Positions 23,601 through 33,937 of a DNA stretch of 64,000 nucleotides are shown piece by piece (the first letter of the stretch is position 1; the number at the start of each line of letters is the position of its first letter). The notes below the pieces were generated by a model, which did no database searches, was not told where the DNA came from, and was given only the letters and a program-made list of their open reading frames with translations. Made by a program: the position numbers and the translations under genes. The DNA lies in contig JAUCBJ010000815.1 of assembly GCA_032718475.1 (NCBI GenBank), forward strand, positions 23,086 through 87,085. The letters are read 5' to 3'. Origin of the DNA: Nemertoderma westbladi. Lineage: Eukaryota > Xenacoelomorpha > Nemertodermatida > Nemertodermatidae.

Positions 23601-25770
23601 GATCGACTATCCCCTGGAGAAAACTGTCTATTGGACCGACGCTTTACTCGTGTTGGAGTATATAACCAATGAAGTCTGTCAGTTCAGCGTCTTCGTTACC
23701 AACAGAGTAGCTATTATACTCAGTCGCACGACAATGGATCAATGGAGACATTGCCCCGGAACGATTAATCCAGCGGACATCGCTTCCAGGGGAGCAACTC
23801 CACAAGAACTGGTAGATACTCCAGACTGGTTAGGTGGACCCGACTTCCTCTACAAAGAAGAAGAAGAATGGCCTCCTCATCTTACTACAGCAGAAATTAG
23901 ACAGGCCAAGGGAGCGGAGAAAGTCAAGCCTAAAACTCAGGCGAGTAAATCGAAGTTATTCAAACCCACAGTAGATCTGTCTGTACTACATACTTCCGGA
24001 GACGACGCTTTGGATCAGAAACCCACAGCCACAAATAAACCCATTGTGGAAATCTGTGATAAGGATTGGAAATCTGGCATACCAGACGTCTCGCAAGGAC
24101 TCTCACCTCTTCTGCAGAGAGCGATGCATCACTACAGTTCTTGGAATCGGCTTTGTAAGGCCGTTACATATTTAAAGAGATGTTTTCACCATCACTACTC
24201 TGGGATGAAAACAAAGGGTGATACCGCTCCAATCACATCAGTGCAGGTCCATGTTATTAAAGACATTCCCAAATATAAGGTACCCGACAAGTTTCTGAAG
24301 GAGAAGATCAGTTATCAGGAGCATGAAGAAACCAACAAACAGATGCTGAGACTCTTACAATGCTATGAAGATTCCGATAAGTATTTCCTGTTGTTGAGAA
24401 ATCCACAGATGCGCTTAAGGGATCGTTTCTCTAGCACAATGATAGATGGGTTGATACGTGTTGGAGGAAGGTTAACGAATGCCCCATTATCCTTTGATAC
24501 TAAGTTCCCCATACTCATTAGAAATCTTGAAATACAAGTCAAGATGATTGTAGATGTTCACAGCAAACTTTATCATGCTGGTAGAGAACGAGTTCTTAGC
24601 GAAATCCGAACTCGCTATTATTTTTATAAACCCCGTAGAGCTCTGAACCAAGTTCTTAGGAACTGCATACCCTGTAGGAAAGCATTCAGTAGGCCTTTAA
24701 CACAGAGAGAGGCAGAATTACCTAGGGAACGAGTAAGCTTTTATGAACCACCCTTTACTAATACCGGTGTGGATTTATTTGGCCCTATAGAAGTATATCG
24801 TGCTAGGACTATAGTCAAGAGATGGTGTGTAATCTTTGTTTGTATGACTTGTAGAGCCATCCATCTCGATATGGTGAACGATTTATCTACCAACAGCTTT
24901 CTATTAAGCTTACGACGACAGATCGCTCGCTTTGGCACTAGTAACACGATGAGATCTGATAAGGGAACAAACTTCATTGGTGCCAACAATGAAATCAAAG
25001 CTTACGTCAAAGATTGGAACCAAAGACAGGTGGACGACCAACTACGAGTAACAGCGTCTAGTTGGACCTTCAACGCCGCCGACGCCCCTTGGTGGGGAGG
25101 AAGTTGGGAGAGATTAATAAGAAGTGTGAAGACGGCATTTCATTTTATAGTGCCTTGCCGCGCTTATCTCACCGACGAACTTTTGCGGACGTTAATGGAA
25201 GAAATCGCCGCCTATCTCAATGAGAGACCGCTTATGCCAGTCTCATCGAGTCCCGATTCCCTGGAAGCGCTAACACCCGCGCACTTCCTACTGAAGAAAC
25301 CTGTAGCCATGCTCCCACAATCGGAAATCACAGACGGAGACGAATACTGCCGACAAACTTGGCAACTCATGCAGTTGTTATCCCGTCGTTTCGCTGACCA
25401 TTTCGAAAAACATTATCTGCCCACGCTACAACTTCGAACTAAGTGGTTTGCGCAGCAAGAAAACGTTAGCGCTGGAGACATGGTTCTTATTGTGGATGTA
25501 GATCTTCCACGTAAGAGGTGGCAGACAGGTCGTATCATCGAGACTCACATCTCGGATGACGGTTTGGTGCGATCGGTAGAACTCGTCGTCATGCGACGTA
25601 ACTTCAAGAAACCGGGAATTGTCTTCGAGACGCAGCAGCTCAATCGCCCAGTGGGACGTTTATGTTTACTGGAAAGAGACAGAGAACTCTCCGGAAACTA
25701 TGGGAGACAAGATACTCTTCCCACAACCACCTCCCTAATCCAACAAACATCTAGGGACTCCCCAACTTAA
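17602..25770 (+). CDS. gag-pol: BEL/Pao Gag-Pol polyprotein, one internal stop
   Basis: The frame is open from ATG 17602 to a TAG at 23599-23601 (1999 codons) and continues in the same frame to 25770. Counting from the ATG: an Ala/Glu/Lys coiled coil at about 394-473; a Gag core; CCHC-type knuckles near 1092 and 1125 plus a further CAKCGAKHH motif; an aspartic protease with DSGS at 1267; RT with YMDD at 1762; RNase H with GDASDMG near 1940; an integrase zinc domain around HAGRERV...CIPC; and integrase catalytic residues Asp 2391, Asp 2453 and Glu 2503 (stop counted). The stop falls inside RNase H, so RNase H and integrase would be lost without readthrough. It looks like a single nonsense change because both sides remain well conserved. 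Confidence 0.93.
20366..21107 (+). promoter_or_regulatory. Cluster of consensus 5' splice sites inside gag
   Basis: AG|GTAAGT occurs with GT at 20366, 20581, 20722, 20854 and 21100, AG|GTAAGA at 20764 and AG|GTGAGA at 20803. All but the one at 20366 share codon phase 0, encoding Lys/Gln-Val-Ser/Arg. Seven strong donor matches in about 740 nt is far above chance. They could serve to generate spliced RNAs for the downstream coding block; possible acceptors (for example tttgttgcag near 27090, gtgtttacag near 27140) precede it. Confidence 0.5.
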
Positions 25771-27410
25771 AAACGGCTGGAGTGGGTGTGTGACCATATT
25801 ATTTTATATTTGTATTTGTTTTATTTTTATATTTATGTATGTATTATTATGTAATTTTATTTTAATCGTTTTATTTAATTTTATTTAGTAACATGTTATT
25901 TTAGCGAGCATTTAGTAGATTAGTGCAATATATTCGCATTTATTACGTAATTACTTATATTATATATTTAGTGCGACGGCGAGAAATAATGCTTTTTCTC
26001 CTTCCTTACTGCCCGTATTACATTATAAATACGTGACTACAGTAAGATGAAATGTCCGTACTTATTAAAGTACAATAAAGCCACTACTATATTTAAGTAT
26101 TATTGGTAGGCAGAGTATTAGGAATGCAAAGTTCAGATCCTCGTGTCTCGGCTAAACCAAGCTCTGGGTAGACCTTGGAAACGACTTGCCTCTTCACACT
26201 GACATTGCTTCGTGCGATATTGCTCTCATACCGTATATTAAATAATACATATAGTAGCGTGATGTCCCTTTAACAGTAGCGTATAACGCAAAATAAATCT
26301 GTTAAACCCTTTGACCATCTGTAATTCTAGTCGATTAAGATATCGCGGCACCCACCGATATACTTGAAAGACAAATTTCTAGAATCAATGGTTAACGTCC
26401 CCAGACAAGTTCTGGAATAAACTGGTGCCCATCCTAAATATTAATTATTAATATTTACAAAAATCTGTCAAATATCAGATCCTTTAAAATTCTAGTCGAT
26501 TAAGATATCGTAGCACTTACCGATACTCTTAAAAGGACAAAATTCCTAGAATCAAGGATCCCAGTCCCCAGACACGTTCTGGAATAAAATTGTGTCTATT
26601 TAACATTAAATAATAAAATTTACGGGAATAAATTTAAATTCATATATTTCAATGAATTTAATAAATTGTCATTTTATACAATTTATAACATTCCCAAAAT
26701 TCCATTAATTAATAGATCATGGGAGCGGAGATTCACTCTATTAAGTGTATTTGTGTGCGAGAATCTCCAATGTATAGTCAATAGCCGATAAAATTCATAG
26801 AATCATGTATAAAGGGGATATTGACCATTAAAGAATTACTATTAAATAGCATCCCAGATCTGTATGCATGAGAATTACCCTAATTCTACCGCTAGCTTTC
26901 CATAATGTCACCATGGCAACAACCACGCTAGAATTAGAAGTGAGTTAAAAGAACAATAGAAGGCATGCCCCATTGAATAGCATAGGGAATAAATAGCGCA
27001 CTGCTAGTATCCAAGGATACATAATAAATACAGTGACATTCTGGAAGGTACTGACTAACGGACAAATGGCCCGAATGTGTGCAGTTTGTTGCAGTTGTGT
27101 TGAATTTGTGCGTTTGTAGGTGAATGTTACTACTAAGGTGTGTTTACAGTAGCGAGTCGCAATTGTGAAAGTAACCCTAACTCTCCAAGAAGAACCTGCA
27201 GTACATCTAAGCCTTTGGGACGGACAGTGAAGTGACTTGTGCCGGTTATCGTTGTCGTTGTGTAGCTACATCGTTGGCGAAAGCACAGCGACGACGGTAC
27301 ATCGGCGCTGAGGATCTTGCACTGTCCGGGGGCAAAAGAGGGGTAGGCAGCGACGCCCGCTAGCCTAATATATATAAACTCATTATAATATTGATAAACT
27401 CATAGCAGAT
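25771..27410 (+). other. Spacer between pol and the second coding block
   Basis: AT-rich, with no long frame. It contains a diverged tandem duplication (about 26299-26605), a small stem of ggagattc/gaatctcc at 26727-26768, and a T/G-rich zone with several AG acceptor-like sites at about 27060-27150. Confidence 0.6.
26299..26605 (+). repeat. 165-bp imperfect tandem duplication with a conserved hairpin
   Basis: Two copies offset by 165 bp share attctagtcgattaagatat, a small stem pairing tatcg with cgata, and a ccagaca(a/c)gttctggaataaa phrase, itself an inverted repeat. Retention of the paired bases while the loops differ suggests a structured element. Confidence 0.6.
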
Positions 27411-28769
27411 ATGACTGAGTTGATAGAAGATGATCTTGGCATCAGGGAGCGATATACTCTACCTTTACAAGCGTTTGTCGATAGCTTGATACGCGGCGAC
27501 GCTGGTCCAACTACTACGGAGGATGATGGTCGTTATATCGAACCGCCGATGTCCCCGGAGCAACTTACGCGTGAATTGGACTATAGAAAGTTCACCGCTC
27601 GCTATACGCATCGTAATGGTACGTATATGGACTTCTTAACTACCGGCCATCCTATCGATTTACACGACACGGACGATGTGGATACCGAAAGGGAAATGGT
27701 TTTATTTAAATATCATACCCAACGGAATCGGAACGATAAGCCAAGAATAGAACACGAGAACTCTATTCGAAACAGACTCGAAAGAGAAGACATTGAAGAA
27801 CCGGATAAACGCAACGACTTCAACGATTATCTGGAATTCTTGAGAGAAACATACCTCAATATTGCCAGTCAACAAAATCTCGAAACTCGATATCCTCAAG
27901 GTATACATCATGATCCCATGATAGAGCTCAAACGACTCTATTTCACTATGATGTATCTTACCGCCGATCGACCGCTACCTGTTGTCCCAGATAGCTTCGA
28001 ACAGATGGAGGAATATTGTAAAACTGGAGAACGATCACCCGCGTTTCCTCTGCAGGACGTGCGTCTTTGGTATTACTGCGACGAATGCCCTAGACCCAAT
28101 CAGCAAACGGAAAGACATAAACATCCGCGGAGACGTTGTGCTAAACACAGTTTTACACGATATACTTACGGGAGTTTCGAGCGAAACCTGTTCGACGTGT
28201 CCCCTGCGGTCGCTCGACTCAAGCGATCCTTGAACAAACCGATGATCAGAGTTCCGGAATACTCGGTCAGACCTCCGCATTCCTCAGTTAGACCTCAAAC
28301 TCTTGACCCTAATAGTATCACGGATCCTCCCGAACTGTACTCACTGTTCAAAGATCTAGTGTTACCCGAACAGTTGATCGGTGGCACTCCGGTAGTAGGC
28401 TCACGAGGCATTCGCCAACCCTACCTAGCTGGATTGGGACGTGGACATCTAATATCGCCGTTTAACCCATACAACCGTCCCGGCTTCACCTCTATCCAAC
28501 CCGTTACGGAAGTCGAAGAGAGCGTCGTACGAAACGCATTAGACGCTATTCGGCAGAAAATCGGAAAGGGAACGTACGATTGTTTGGAGAAGCGTAAATT
28601 GCAGCAACAAGTCCAAGCGGTGAAGGAATTAGCTTTACCCCAGTTCGATAGAGAAATACAAAATCTCGAGGAGGACATCGAACGTGGACTAACCTACTCT
28701 TTACAAGAGTTTCTAGATGAGCGTCTACAACAACAAGCGAGGAGAATCAGCTCGAGGAGAGACATATAG
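27411..28769 (+). CDS. Second-block ORF A, unknown function
   Basis: 452 aa from ATG, acidic at the N-terminus and rich in charged helices at the C-terminus. A C-x2-C-x15-C-x2-H cluster (Cys223, Cys226, Cys242, His245) could bind zinc. No signal peptide, membrane segment or recognisable domain. The last about 16 codons overlap a frame (open from 28721) that leads into ORF B, one position back (-1). The upstream part of ORF B's frame is Glu-rich and helical, as if it continued ORF A's C-terminal helix. The overlap contains no run of three identical bases, so no standard slippery heptamer exists. I do not recognise the family. Confidence 0.75.
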   Translation: MTELIEDDLGIRERYTLPLQAFVDSLIRGDAGPTTTEDDGRYIEPPMSPEQLTRELDYRKFTARYTHRNGTYMDFLTTGHPIDLHDTDDVDTEREMVLFKYHTQRNRNDKPRIEHENSIRNRLEREDIEEPDKRNDFNDYLEFLRETYLNIASQQNLETRYPQGIHHDPMIELKRLYFTMMYLTADRPLPVVPDSFEQMEEYCKTGERSPAFPLQDVRLWYYCDECPRPNQQTERHKHPRRRCAKHSFTRYTYGSFERNLFDVSPAVARLKRSLNKPMIRVPEYSVRPPHSSVRPQTLDPNSITDPPELYSLFKDLVLPEQLIGGTPVVGSRGIRQPYLAGLGRGHLISPFNPYNRPGFTSIQPVTEVEESVVRNALDAIRQKIGKGTYDCLEKRKLQQQVQAVKELALPQFDREIQNLEEDIERGLTYSLQEFLDERLQQQARRISSRRDI

Positions 28770-28822
28770 AACTGGATGAGAGAGAAGAAGCGGCTTTAGC
28801 TCAACCCGAAGCGCAAATCCTT

Positions 28823-31204
28823 ATGACGGATCTCTACTCTAAAACCATTCTTCATCCCTCGATGGTTCCCCATTTCGGAGACAAACTTTTTGCGACGGCA
28901 CAACCCCAACCGGTTGATATCAACCTAAGATCTCGAGATCTTATCGCCGACGCTCCTCTGTTGCAGCGTCCGCCCATCGAATCCGCTCGTGTCGATGGTA
29001 TACTCGTTGAACCTCCGGACAATAGAGCAGATCTTGTCCGTCGCATGGTACACAATGTAAACATACGCGCTAGACCTTTACCAGACTCGTTTTATGGGAT
29101 CAAAGATCACCCTTATTACGTCAATCTAAAACAATATTACATGGTAAAACCGGAAGATCCTACACATAGTCTGAAGTTTCTACCGTTAATAAATCCTCTC
29201 GATCTTGTCGAACTCGAACAACTGCAGAAACATCTGGATCAGTTAGTTAAAGTAAACTCGTTTCGAAAACCATATAATGTTTCCAGAATAGAGAAAGAAA
29301 CAATACCTCCGTATAATCTTGATGGATTCATCAAAACTCGTTTAGTGCACTGGAATCTTGATGTGTTATTCGAGGAGGAAAGAATACAACGATATGGAGA
29401 TGTGGAAACATATACCACACAATATTTAAAGTATAAAGACCTGCCTAATGTTAGCGAATGTGCTACCTTGTGGCATCCTGTGGGAATGACACTCGAAAAC
29501 GCCACTAAAGAGTGGAACGAAACTCTTAACGTTATCGAGATGTATGGAGTTGTCACTTACGATAACGAAGGTAGCGTTCCGGTTGGAGAACTTGGAACTA
29601 CGCGGATGATACACATACGAGGACTCGCTGGTTCTACCCACGTATTTACTCGAGCGTGTTCCGATGTTATTGATTATTCTTTTGAAACTCTTACTGAGAC
29701 ACAAAATAAACTCCGACATGGACAATTTGAACTCGCGCAGCGTTACGTCACCGACACCGAGCGCAAACCGGCCATGGGTATCGATGGATCGATGTTACCC
29801 CAACCCGTGCTCGAGATGCTGTTTAACGAAGGAATCCTTAAAATCGGCTCAGCTGTTTATGGAGACCTACAGAACGACTTTCGGAATATGGAGAACATTC
29901 CATACCCCTTCGTTGATACTCAGCTGATTGCTCCTTGGGCAGAAGGCCGAGGTTTCTTCCGCACTATGTATGCCAATACACCCAGCAGAATTACTAAAGT
30001 ACAACGAACCTCCATCGGACATCTTGCCTTTCAAGAATACGGATGGAATTTCAAGGTTGGAAATCCTATAAATTACCAACAAGTATACGGAGATCATTAT
30101 TCTCGTTTATACTTTGATGGACCGTTGACCGCACCTGGCGCCGTGTATAGCTTTATGAGTGTTCCACTTCGTCCCTCCTTAGCTATATACACGATCTTTG
30201 AAAACGCAGCACTTGCCGGTTGGCTAGCCGATGTGTGCAGTCGTACCATACGCGCCCATCCCTTAATACTTGGAACCAAACTCGCCAAGTTAGATGAACA
30301 CAATAAATTCATCCGCTTTGAATGTTTCAGGCGCTTTCTGACTCCGTTCCGTAACGTTGATAGTCAGTTCAAGGACCGCGCTCTGACCAAACTCAGCCTG
30401 AGAGACTCAGCGGCGGAGAAGCTAAACAGCGCGGGATTTGCCCTTTTTCAGGACGTTTGTATACAGAACTTGCACTCATCTGTTATACAAAGACCCCGAA
30501 TACCCACGGGTTATTCTGTCGTCGAAGTTCAGACAGTGGGTCCGCTTGCGGAGACAGCCGCACCTACCTCAGCTATGCAATTGGAAGACGAACCAATATG
30601 CTTAGAAGCTGAAGCGATTCAGCCTACAGCGCCCCGGAGCAGCGATAACGACTACGTCTTAGAGTGGTATCAAGGTCCACAATGTCTCACCGCATACGAT
30701 TATCGACACGCTAACTATGTTTCTCGAAAACGTTGTCGATTATGCACATCGAGAGACCATTTCACTCCTATGGACTCAGACGTACCCTGTTCCTATTTCC
30801 ACGAACAACCAATGATGGAGATATATTGTGCGTATTGCAGACTTAATAACTCTCATATTTTTGCAGTCTGCCCCCAATTTATGACTCAATGCCACCACTG
30901 TCAACTTAAAGGACATGCCAGTTATAATTGCCCCTTTAATCACGATTTAGAGAGCGTAGATGAAATGATTACCCTGCGCTACATCCGAGCTTGGGAAGCT
31001 AACGCGGATCTACATTGTGAGTCCCGTCATCGATACTACCCTGGACGCTCTTACGAGGGAGTTTACGCGTTCCATCCTTATTTATTAGCGTCTGTGGAAC
31101 AAAACACACGCATACCGAGTTACGAGCTAATGAAGCGTGTTGGTGAGTGTATTTCCACTAAATTAGGAACGTCAATCCTAACGATATTACTTCATACCAT
31201 TTGA
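28823..31204 (+). CDS. Second-block ORF B with zinc knuckles, unknown function
   Basis: 793 aa from ATG 28823, though the frame is open from 28721 and probably continues ORF A. The first about 600 residues have no recognisable motif and look like a globular structural protein. Near the C-terminus are three zinc-knuckle-like clusters: C638-x2-C-x4-H-x9-C656, C669-x2-C-x5-H-x4-C683 and C690-x2-C-x4-H-x4-C703. The last has exact Gag nucleocapsid spacing. No envelope features (signal peptide, transmembrane helix, furin-like site) are seen. It sits where other LTR elements may carry env. A second Gag-like or nucleic-acid-binding structural protein is the best guess; the function is unknown. Confidence 0.75.
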   Translation: MTDLYSKTILHPSMVPHFGDKLFATAQPQPVDINLRSRDLIADAPLLQRPPIESARVDGILVEPPDNRADLVRRMVHNVNIRARPLPDSFYGIKDHPYYVNLKQYYMVKPEDPTHSLKFLPLINPLDLVELEQLQKHLDQLVKVNSFRKPYNVSRIEKETIPPYNLDGFIKTRLVHWNLDVLFEEERIQRYGDVETYTTQYLKYKDLPNVSECATLWHPVGMTLENATKEWNETLNVIEMYGVVTYDNEGSVPVGELGTTRMIHIRGLAGSTHVFTRACSDVIDYSFETLTETQNKLRHGQFELAQRYVTDTERKPAMGIDGSMLPQPVLEMLFNEGILKIGSAVYGDLQNDFRNMENIPYPFVDTQLIAPWAEGRGFFRTMYANTPSRITKVQRTSIGHLAFQEYGWNFKVGNPINYQQVYGDHYSRLYFDGPLTAPGAVYSFMSVPLRPSLAIYTIFENAALAGWLADVCSRTIRAHPLILGTKLAKLDEHNKFIRFECFRRFLTPFRNVDSQFKDRALTKLSLRDSAAEKLNSAGFALFQDVCIQNLHSSVIQRPRIPTGYSVVEVQTVGPLAETAAPTSAMQLEDEPICLEAEAIQPTAPRSSDNDYVLEWYQGPQCLTAYDYRHANYVSRKRCRLCTSRDHFTPMDSDVPCSYFHEQPMMEIYCAYCRLNNSHIFAVCPQFMTQCHHCQLKGHASYNCPFNHDLESVDEMITLRYIRAWEANADLHCESRHRYYPGRSYEGVYAFHPYLLASVEQNTRIPSYELMKRVGECISTKLGTSILTILLHTI

Positions 31205-31647
31205 TCAATTATATCCGTCAAGACCCTGAGTATGGCGATTTATTTATCAACTCGCACCCTGAGTTACAGGAAGTATCTCGACGGCCCTATGAATATCGAG
31301 CCCGAGAACGCGAGCTGGAAAGAACTATTAAACCAAGAAAGTTTCTCACCACTCACAGTCCGCCTACCGCCATTGCCCAGACAACCCGTCAAGGACCCGT
31401 AGGAGCTGCTGTCCTGAGGTGCGCCCTAAAGGCTGTTAGACCTCGCTCCACGGAAGTTGATATCGATCAACCAGGTACCTCGACCGGCAGATACACCGAT
31501 CGCAATCCGAAACCTTCTGATGCAATTGTATTGCACCCTTCACCCAGGAGTTACAGCCCTCCTAGTAAAGTGGCTCGCCCCAAAGAGAAAAGGACTCTTG
31601 CTAGCCTCAAAAAACTGCGTAAACGCCGTCCGTGTAAGAAAGACTAA
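31162..31647 (+). CDS. Second-block ORF C, basic C-terminal tail
   Basis: A frame open from 31162 to 31647, again -1 relative to ORF B, whose stop is at 31202-31204. No ATG lies near its beginning, so it is probably translated only as an extension of ORF B or from a spliced RNA. The product is Arg/Pro-rich, with a Lys/Arg-rich tail (KRTLASLKKLRKRR) that would suit RNA binding or nuclear import. It ends about 80 bp before the 3' LTR. Confidence 0.6.
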   Translation: MRNVNPNDITSYHLINYIRQDPEYGDLFINSHPELQEVSRRPYEYRARERELERTIKPRKFLTTHSPPTAIAQTTRQGPVGAAVLRCALKAVRPRSTEVDIDQPGTSTGRYTDRNPKPSDAIVLHPSPRSYSPPSKVARPKEKRTLASLKKLRKRRPCKKD

Positions 31648-31715
31648 CTGTTTAGAGTATTTTTATATTTTAGAAACTGTGATTTGTTATATTTTATAGA
31701 CTTAAATCCCATTTT

Positions 31716-31725
31716 CTGAGAGCGG
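31716..31725 (+). other. Weak polypurine tract before the 3' LTR
   Basis: ctgagagcgg lies directly upstream of the LTR start. It is short for a polypurine tract but correctly placed. Confidence 0.4.
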
Positions 31726-32880
31726 TGTAAAAGCTTTTGCGTAATTAACCGGTTATTTTCCCTTAAAGTACTCTGTAGTTGGTTTGCCAGGCATAAAAAG
31801 GCCGTGTCCTTGCTGTACTGGTGTTTTAGAGGACATAAAAGTCATTTCTTCTGTATTTGTACTTTAGAGGACATAATCCGCAAACTCGTGACGCGATAAG
31901 CTAGATACTCTTGAAAACAGTGTCGCTACCATGACGACGGCTAACAGCTGATATTGCCACGTCGACATTTCTTTGTTTCTTTGTTCTCTCGTTGTTCGGT
32001 TGACCAATCAGAGCGTTTTTTGTCTCTGTGTTGGAGGTGGATACAGAACTCAGTAGTTCAGTGTTATGTTTTTGCCCAGAGCCTAAGAACACCGGCTTTT
32101 GGCACCTCCGTGTTTCAGTCTTTAGTCTTACATTAGTAGGCTTAATTATAGAACGTATATCTGTTAACAAACGAGTTACCGAGTTAGTCACTCACTTAAT
32201 AATCATTTATACCTTAACTTTACTGCTTTTACTGTCGGTTATTCATTATATTGGTTGATGAAATATTATATCGGAATACTGATCAATAGTCAGATACCCC
32301 ACCTTCTTGATATACTAAAGGTTAGAGAGACCGGTTACAGATAAACGATTGCGACCTATGTTAAGTGGTTTGAAGTGAATCTAATGCTATTTCATATGCC
32401 CGACATAAATTGTATGTTGCTCTCTTTATACGTGACCAAATTTAGTGAAGGTCGGCAGATTAGTGTGCAGTATTGTGCAGCATTGTGTATGATTGTAACT
32501 GATAACAGAGCATCTCCTAAAGAATGCGCCATATACGTGAATCTATAGCCTTTTCGTTGTGTCTAGTTTAAGTCATAACTCTGTTTACATATTTAGAGCG
32601 CCACGCCCTAAAGGAACTGTTAATATTTCCCAAAAGTGAATAATATTTGTCAGAGATTATATATTACGATCAGACGAATAATACGGTAGGCTTACACCAT
32701 CAATCATTAAGCTTCCGAATTCAGTCTCCCGGGTATATCCAGCGGGTGAATGATTGCGCATAGACTGGCTTCGGCTAATGTAGTGTATCAAATACTCGTC
32801 ATAGGCTAAAGACTATATATCATCTAAAAGACATCCTAATTTGGCAGGTTAAACTGTCAAAGGTCTTAAAAGCGCAAACA
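31726..32880 (+). repeat. 3' LTR of the giant BEL element
   Basis: 1155 bp, same ends as the 5' LTR, seven differences, followed directly by the gggac target duplication at 32881-32885. Confidence 0.95.
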
Positions 32881-32885
32881 GGGAC

Positions 32886-33262
32886 GAAGAAAAGGAAGCC
32901 GAAACCACGGGAATCGGGGAATGGACCACAGCTAAGATTGAATGCTCCCATTGTCAGAGTTCCTGGACCGAAATTGAAACACCAATTGCCGATGGGCTTG
33001 ATCTCTCAAACCAAAACTTCCTCTGCGGGGTTTGCGCGGCAGTAATGATTGAAAGTCTGGAAGCTGGCATCCCTAGGTATTATTATTATAAAGAGCGTCA
33101 GTCTGCGTTTAATAAATATATTTTAATACAAAACAGGTCGAACGCAAAGAGGCTTATAATGAAGACGAGTACTGCATTGATTATATTCCTATAAACCACC
33201 TGGCTTTGCATATTGAACGTGCGTTTGGAAATAAGTTCGTGCTACCCTTCCGTGGGTGGTAG
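32886..33262 (+). pseudogene. 3' part of the coding-like stretch hit by the BEL element
   Basis: In one frame, a charged segment is followed by IECSHCQSSW and, about 25 residues on, FLCGVC: a C-x2-C...C-x2-C pair like a zinc ribbon or PHD finger. This frame runs to 33194. A different frame from about 33119 to 33262 also looks coding and ends in PFRGW. The shift between them could be an intron (a gtatta donor follows ccctag near 33078 and a cag acceptor lies at 33136) or decay; the phases do not fit a simple splice. I cannot name the gene. Confidence 0.35.
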
Positions 33263-33937
33263 ATGTCGCGGTTATGTATTGGTGGGTGGGCGGAGGGGGG
33301 GGGGGGTGGGGGGGTGCAGATTAAAAGGGGTGAACACGTACTGTCCCCCGTTCTTTGATTAATTGGTGGTGTGGGTTAATCTCTCATAACCTGATTTTGT
33401 GATACAGTCGCACAATTTTAATTTGTATCTCATAACTGGCCCTCGTGCTGCGCGAAGGCCCCACGAACGTGTTGTAATACAGTATATATGAGGCAGTATG
33501 GAAGAGAAGATGGTACATTTTGATCACGCTAAAAAAACTAATTATAAAACATAAAATTATATAACTCCAAATTTAGAATTCTAGAGTAACCCACATTACC
33601 TTCTCCTTACCAAAACATCCATAGAGGTTAAGTAGTAGCTACACTAGGTTGGCTACAGCTACTATGCAACCGAAAATAAATCACCCGCTACTAACACCAA
33701 AATACTAATATTATTCATCAATCACAGGTGTTAATTATTATATTGGTGGTGTATACTTAAACATTGTGGTAAATAAATTCAATAATGTCAAAATGTCAAA
33801 TATGATGGGGAAATTGATTGGTCCTCAGCTATTGTATCAAGGATTGGATTTATAATACAGTAATTATAAAACATTTTGTTGAAACTTGATATTGTATTTC
33901 AGTGTTTAAATAAAACAATGCGTTATGTTACATTCTT
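33263..33937. other. Non-coding with G-rich tract and repeat fragment
   Basis: A G-rich run lies at about 33290-33316. 33350-33480 matches the dispersed repeat at 10735-10920. The rest is AT-rich with no gene. Confidence 0.5.

Larger units (their letters stand above)
14176..32880 (+). mobile_element. Giant BEL/Pao LTR retrotransposon (18.7 kb)
   Basis: A complete LTR element: two 1155-bp LTRs in direct orientation beginning tgtaaaagc and ending gcaaaca, flanked by a perfect 5-bp target duplication (gggac at 14171-14175 and 32881-32885). Order inside: 2.26-kb leader, Gag-Pol, 1.6-kb spacer, a three-frame second coding block, 3' LTR. LTR identity is about 99.4% (7 differences), so it inserted recently. 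BEL/Pao elements are usually far shorter; the excess comes from the leader, the spacer and the second coding block. One in-frame stop in RNase H makes this copy probably defective, unless it is read through. Confidence 0.95.

Noticed and set aside
27411-31647. Envelope gene of the BEL element
   Set aside because: The position fits, but no signal peptide, hydrophobic membrane anchor or cleavage site is visible in any of the three frames.
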